From a virus: a stretch of DNA of 39,931 nucleotides. The translations under genes and the position numbers were made by a program. Of this stretch, positions 38,192 through 39,931 are shown piece by piece (position 1 is the stretch's first letter; every line of letters begins with the position of its first letter). The notes under the pieces were generated by a model. It worked only from the letters and a program-made list of their open reading frames with translations, had not been told where the DNA came from and searched no databases. The stretch is from positions 1 through 39,931 of IMG/VR virus record IMGVR_UViG_3300050821_007019; one strand, 5' to 3'.

Positions 38192-38517
38192 CCGAACCTC
38201 GTGCTGTTGAACTCAATCGGCACATTGTGCTGGCGCATCACGAACTCTTTTCGCCACTGCGCGCCCTCGTAGAACTTCAGGTCGTTCATCGCGTCTATGT
38301 GCCGCCGCACGTCCGTATCAATGCTTTTGGCGATGGCCTCAATTGCGGGCCGCAGTATGCGCGCCTCGAAATGGTCCAGCGACATCATCGCTTCGCGAGC
38401 GGTGAACCTGATGTCTACCCAAGTTTGCTTCGGCGCGACCAAGAGCTTCGGCGCGAGCGCCGCAATCGCAGCGGTGCCGGCGAGCAGCTTGAAGAAGTTA
38501 CGTCTATTCATAGTCAT
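38188..38517 (-). CDS. Tat-signal protein, possibly capsid-derived fragment
   Basis: 109 residues. N-terminus MTMNRRNFFKLLAGTAAIAALAP has the twin-arginine motif R5-R6-x-F-F-K-L and a hydrophobic region. The remainder (WVDIRFTAREAMMSLDHFEARILRPAIEAIAKSIDTDV) reminds me of the N-terminal segment of P22-type coat proteins, which read like DITFTxxExxLSxDDFxERxLxPAMxxLAxxID. That similarity is from memory. Function unknown; export through Tat would be unusual for a phage early protein. Confidence 0.6.
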   Translation of the reverse strand: MTMNRRNFFKLLAGTAAIAALAPKLLVAPKQTWVDIRFTAREAMMSLDHFEARILRPAIEAIAKSIDTDVRRHIDAMNDLKFYEGAQWRKEFVMRQHNVPIEFNSTRFG

Positions 38518-38641
38518 CTTCGCGGGCCCATGGATCTGAGGGGTGCGCGACCTCGTAGGCGTCGCGTATCACCACCTGCTCAGCGAGCCGGCGCGCGGCC
38601 TTCTGCAGGTGCCGCCGCGCTAGCTTCAGCTCGGCGCTCAT
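38504..38641 (-). CDS. 45-residue basic helical protein
   Basis: ATG at 38641 in an ATGA overlap with the 33-codon gene. AELKLARRHLQKAARRLAEQVVIRDAYE is a basic helix. The frame opens further upstream, but that part is a shadow of the neighbouring gene. Confidence 0.65.
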   Translation of the reverse strand: MSAELKLARRHLQKAARRLAEQVVIRDAYEVAHPSDPWAREDDYE

Positions 38642-38739
38642 ACCGTGAATATGGTAGCGAGCAGGAGCGTGGTACCGATGACCGAGTGCTTGGTGGCGTA
38701 CGCGTACATGGACGCGAGAAAAAAGATTGCGGGGATCAT
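38638..38739 (-). CDS. 33-residue single/double-TM micro-protein
   Basis: Encodes MIPAIFFLASMYAYATKHSV followed by IGTTLLLATIFTV: two short hydrophobic stretches. ATGA overlaps at both ends with the flanking genes support it as a real coupled gene. Confidence 0.6.
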   Translation of the reverse strand: MIPAIFFLASMYAYATKHSVIGTTLLLATIFTV

Positions 38740-38978
38740 TCTTCATCTCCGTAGAAATGCGTTTCGTGCCAATAGTGCATGGCGCTCGTGTTCACGCACG
38801 CGTAGTGACCGCTCACATCCTGCAGCAGCACGCCCTTGGCTAGCGCACACAGGTTCTGGTCATGTCTGAGCATGTTGAAGTGTTGCGGGGGTGTGACACC
38901 GATGAACACTAGCGTGAGTACGAAAGTAACTACCGCGCCCGCAAGCGCCCCCACCACAAAGTCCTCGCCGGGGCTCAT
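38736..38978 (-). CDS. single-TM membrane protein with Cys-containing ectodomain
   Basis: 80 residues. TM helix VVGALAGAVVTFVLTLVFIGV (about 8-28), then a C-terminal domain with two Cys (CALAKGVLLQDVSGHYACVN), possibly disulphide-bonded outside the cytoplasm. ATGA overlaps both sides. Unknown. Confidence 0.7.
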   Translation of the reverse strand: MSPGEDFVVGALAGAVVTFVLTLVFIGVTPPQHFNMLRHDQNLCALAKGVLLQDVSGHYACVNTSAMHYWHETHFYGDEE

Positions 38979-39310
38979 ACCGGCGCCTCCTTGATTTTCA
39001 CTTCAACGCGCGCGTTCTCCGCCTTCGCGGGCACGAGCACAAACTGCACGCCCAGCTTCTCCAGGGCCTGCACGATCTGTGTCAGCAGCTCAGGCAGCGT
39101 GGTGTCGTGTACCTGCTCGTAGTAGCCCTGGAAGCCCGCGTACCGCGTGCGCCACTCCTCCACGCGCAACGGAAACTGCGTTTGCCCCTCCTGCCCAATT
39201 TGGTATGAGCCGCGCACCAGCTGCAGCGGCGGCCTAGAAAATGTAGGGTCTTCTGACACGCGCTTTCTCCTGATGAACTTGGTTGCGTACTCTTGAAAGG
39301 AAAATCTCAT
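38975..39310 (-). CDS. hypothetical protein
   Basis: 111 residues from the ATG at 39310 (ATGA overlap); the frame opens far upstream but that part is a shadow. FSFQEYATKFIRRKRVSEDPTFSRPPLQLVRG, then a helical region DTTLPELLTQIVQALEKLGVQFVLVPAKAENARVEVKI. No family recognised. Confidence 0.7.
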   Translation of the reverse strand: MRFSFQEYATKFIRRKRVSEDPTFSRPPLQLVRGSYQIGQEGQTQFPLRVEEWRTRYAGFQGYYEQVHDTTLPELLTQIVQALEKLGVQFVLVPAKAENARVEVKIKEAPV

Positions 39311-39513
39311 GTGTAGGCTTTGACCGCCCACATCACGGCCTGCTCCAGGTTGGTCATCGCGAGCGCGATATGGCGCAGCTGGTCGGGGTCGTGGCTCGTG
39401 CCGCGCTCGCTCTCGATCAGCAGCTGCAGGGCCTGCGCGGTATCCTTGATCTTCTCTACGTGTTCTAGCTGGTGCGGCGACAGCGCGCGGTATACTTTGC
39501 GGAATGTGCTCAC
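39307..39513 (-). CDS. Acb2/Tad1 hairpin-domain protein (candidate anti-CBASS cyclic-nucleotide sponge)
   Basis: 68 residues; GTG start with AGGAG 6 nt upstream. Two-helix hairpin: YRALSPHQLEHVEKIKDTAQALQLLIE and LRHIALAMTNLEQAVMWAVKAYT. This matches the Acb2/DUF7681 pattern (LSPxQxExVExIKxxAxAL ... RxIAxAxTxLxxAxMWxVxA). In Pseudomonas phage Acb2, Tyr11 and Lys26 contact the cyclic dinucleotide; here Tyr8 and Lys23 have the same 15-residue spacing. Acb2 sequesters CBASS signal molecules and blocks abortive defence. Assignment from remembered family features. Confidence 0.65.
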   Translation of the reverse strand: MSTFRKVYRALSPHQLEHVEKIKDTAQALQLLIESERGTSHDPDQLRHIALAMTNLEQAVMWAVKAYT

Positions 39514-39591
39514 GGGGATCTCCTGGGTTGAGTTTATGCAGACGCTGCAGCGCTGGTCCGTGCCGCCGCTGAACCAAAATTAAACAGCTGC

Positions 39592-39909
39592 TCACACTGG
39601 CGGGGCCTTCTGCCCCAGCGTGCGCTTGATCGCGCGCTTGTGGATTGACTGATCGAAGGCCGCACTGAACGTGTCCAGCTGCGGGTACATACCGAAGAGT
39701 GAGCGCAGCTGGCACATGCTCATGGGGGTCTCGTACAGCTCCTGCAGGTCCTGCGCGATAGCGGAGCGCTGCGACTCGGTCCAGTCAGCGAACACGTAGC
39801 GTAAGGCGCCCAGGCATATAGCGCAGGAGGCTGGGCCGCCGCAGCTCACCTGCTTGTTGAGCCTGAAGTCGCGTATGAGTCCGGCCAGCGCTAGCGTTGA
39901 TCCGAACAT
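39592..39909 (-). CDS. hypothetical protein, first visible gene of the early operon
   Basis: 105 residues; AGAGGA precedes the ATG at 39909, but the operon promoter must lie beyond the window. CGGPASCAICLGALRYVFADW has a CxxC pair; the rest is helical (QLRSLFGMYPQLDTFSAAFDQSI). No family recognised. Confidence 0.65.
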   Translation of the reverse strand: MFGSTLALAGLIRDFRLNKQVSCGGPASCAICLGALRYVFADWTESQRSAIAQDLQELYETPMSMCQLRSLFGMYPQLDTFSAAFDQSIHKRAIKRTLGQKAPPV

Positions 39910-39931
39910 GGCTCACATCCTCTTGAATGAG

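Noticed and set aside
38975-39715. 246-codon ORF reading
   Set aside because: Residues before the ATG at 39310 overlap two other genes and are Arg/Pro/Ala-rich shadow; only the C-terminal 111 residues look coding.

Overview
The window is a GC-rich, densely packed segment of a tailed-phage genome, most likely a podovirus of a Gram-negative (proteobacterial) host. The late genes follow the P22 pattern: a gp10-like tail hub and a set of gp7/gp20-like ejection proteins. The early genes are the replication set common in such phages (DUF2815, DUF2800, PolA, VRR-NUC, SNF2 helicase, RNase H-like exonuclease, prim-pol/helicase). A lipobox and a twin-arginine signal on two phage proteins fit a Gram-negative host. 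The host genus cannot be read from the sequence. No terminase, portal or capsid gene lies inside the window.

Layout. (1) Positions 1-14164, plus strand: late genes, in the order tail hub (5' end cut by the window), small virion proteins, lysis cassette (TM/coiled-coil protein, GH24-type endolysin, 3-TM holin), four DNA-ejection-type proteins, and two paralogous fibre proteins ending in a glycine-rich tip. (2) A bidirectional hairpin terminator at about 14163-14196 separates the convergent halves. (3) Positions 14214-39909, minus strand, read right to left: a long early/replication operon. Most junctions are ATGA, GTGA or TGATG overlaps. I used these to fix starts and to recover eight small genes shorter than 60 codons (11240-11389 on plus; 19307-19456, 24108-24191, 30758-30934, 32472-32549, 32546-32668, 34974-35111 and 38638-38739 on minus), with a weaker 19-codon candidate at 19456-19515.

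The replication module contains an AEP prim-pol gene physically split by an endonuclease-VII-type HNH gene, an SF3-like helicase, a DUF2815 ssDNA-binding protein, a DUF2800 Cas4/RecB-like nuclease, a PolA-type polymerase with exonuclease, VRR-NUC, an SNF2 helicase and an RNase H-like exonuclease. Nucleotide-metabolism genes (dATP/dGTP diphosphohydrolase domain, DUF4406) close the operon together with an SPFH-domain protein. Five HNH genes, an ECF-sigma-like gene and a serine recombinase are interspersed.

Host-interaction genes are prominent: an Acb2/Tad1-hairpin-like anti-CBASS candidate, a Mom-like DNA modification gene with a tRNA-Gly-like sequence inside its 5' coding region, a zeta-toxin-like kinase domain inside a 938-residue ejection-type protein, a TIM-barrel-like lipoprotein and a Tat-signal protein. 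The most unusual noncoding signal is a 250-bp array of NNGCC pentamers between the helicase gene and its downstream neighbour. The pentamers are punctuated by six related 9-mers separated by 8, 4, 10, 8 and 8 pentamers, always an even number.
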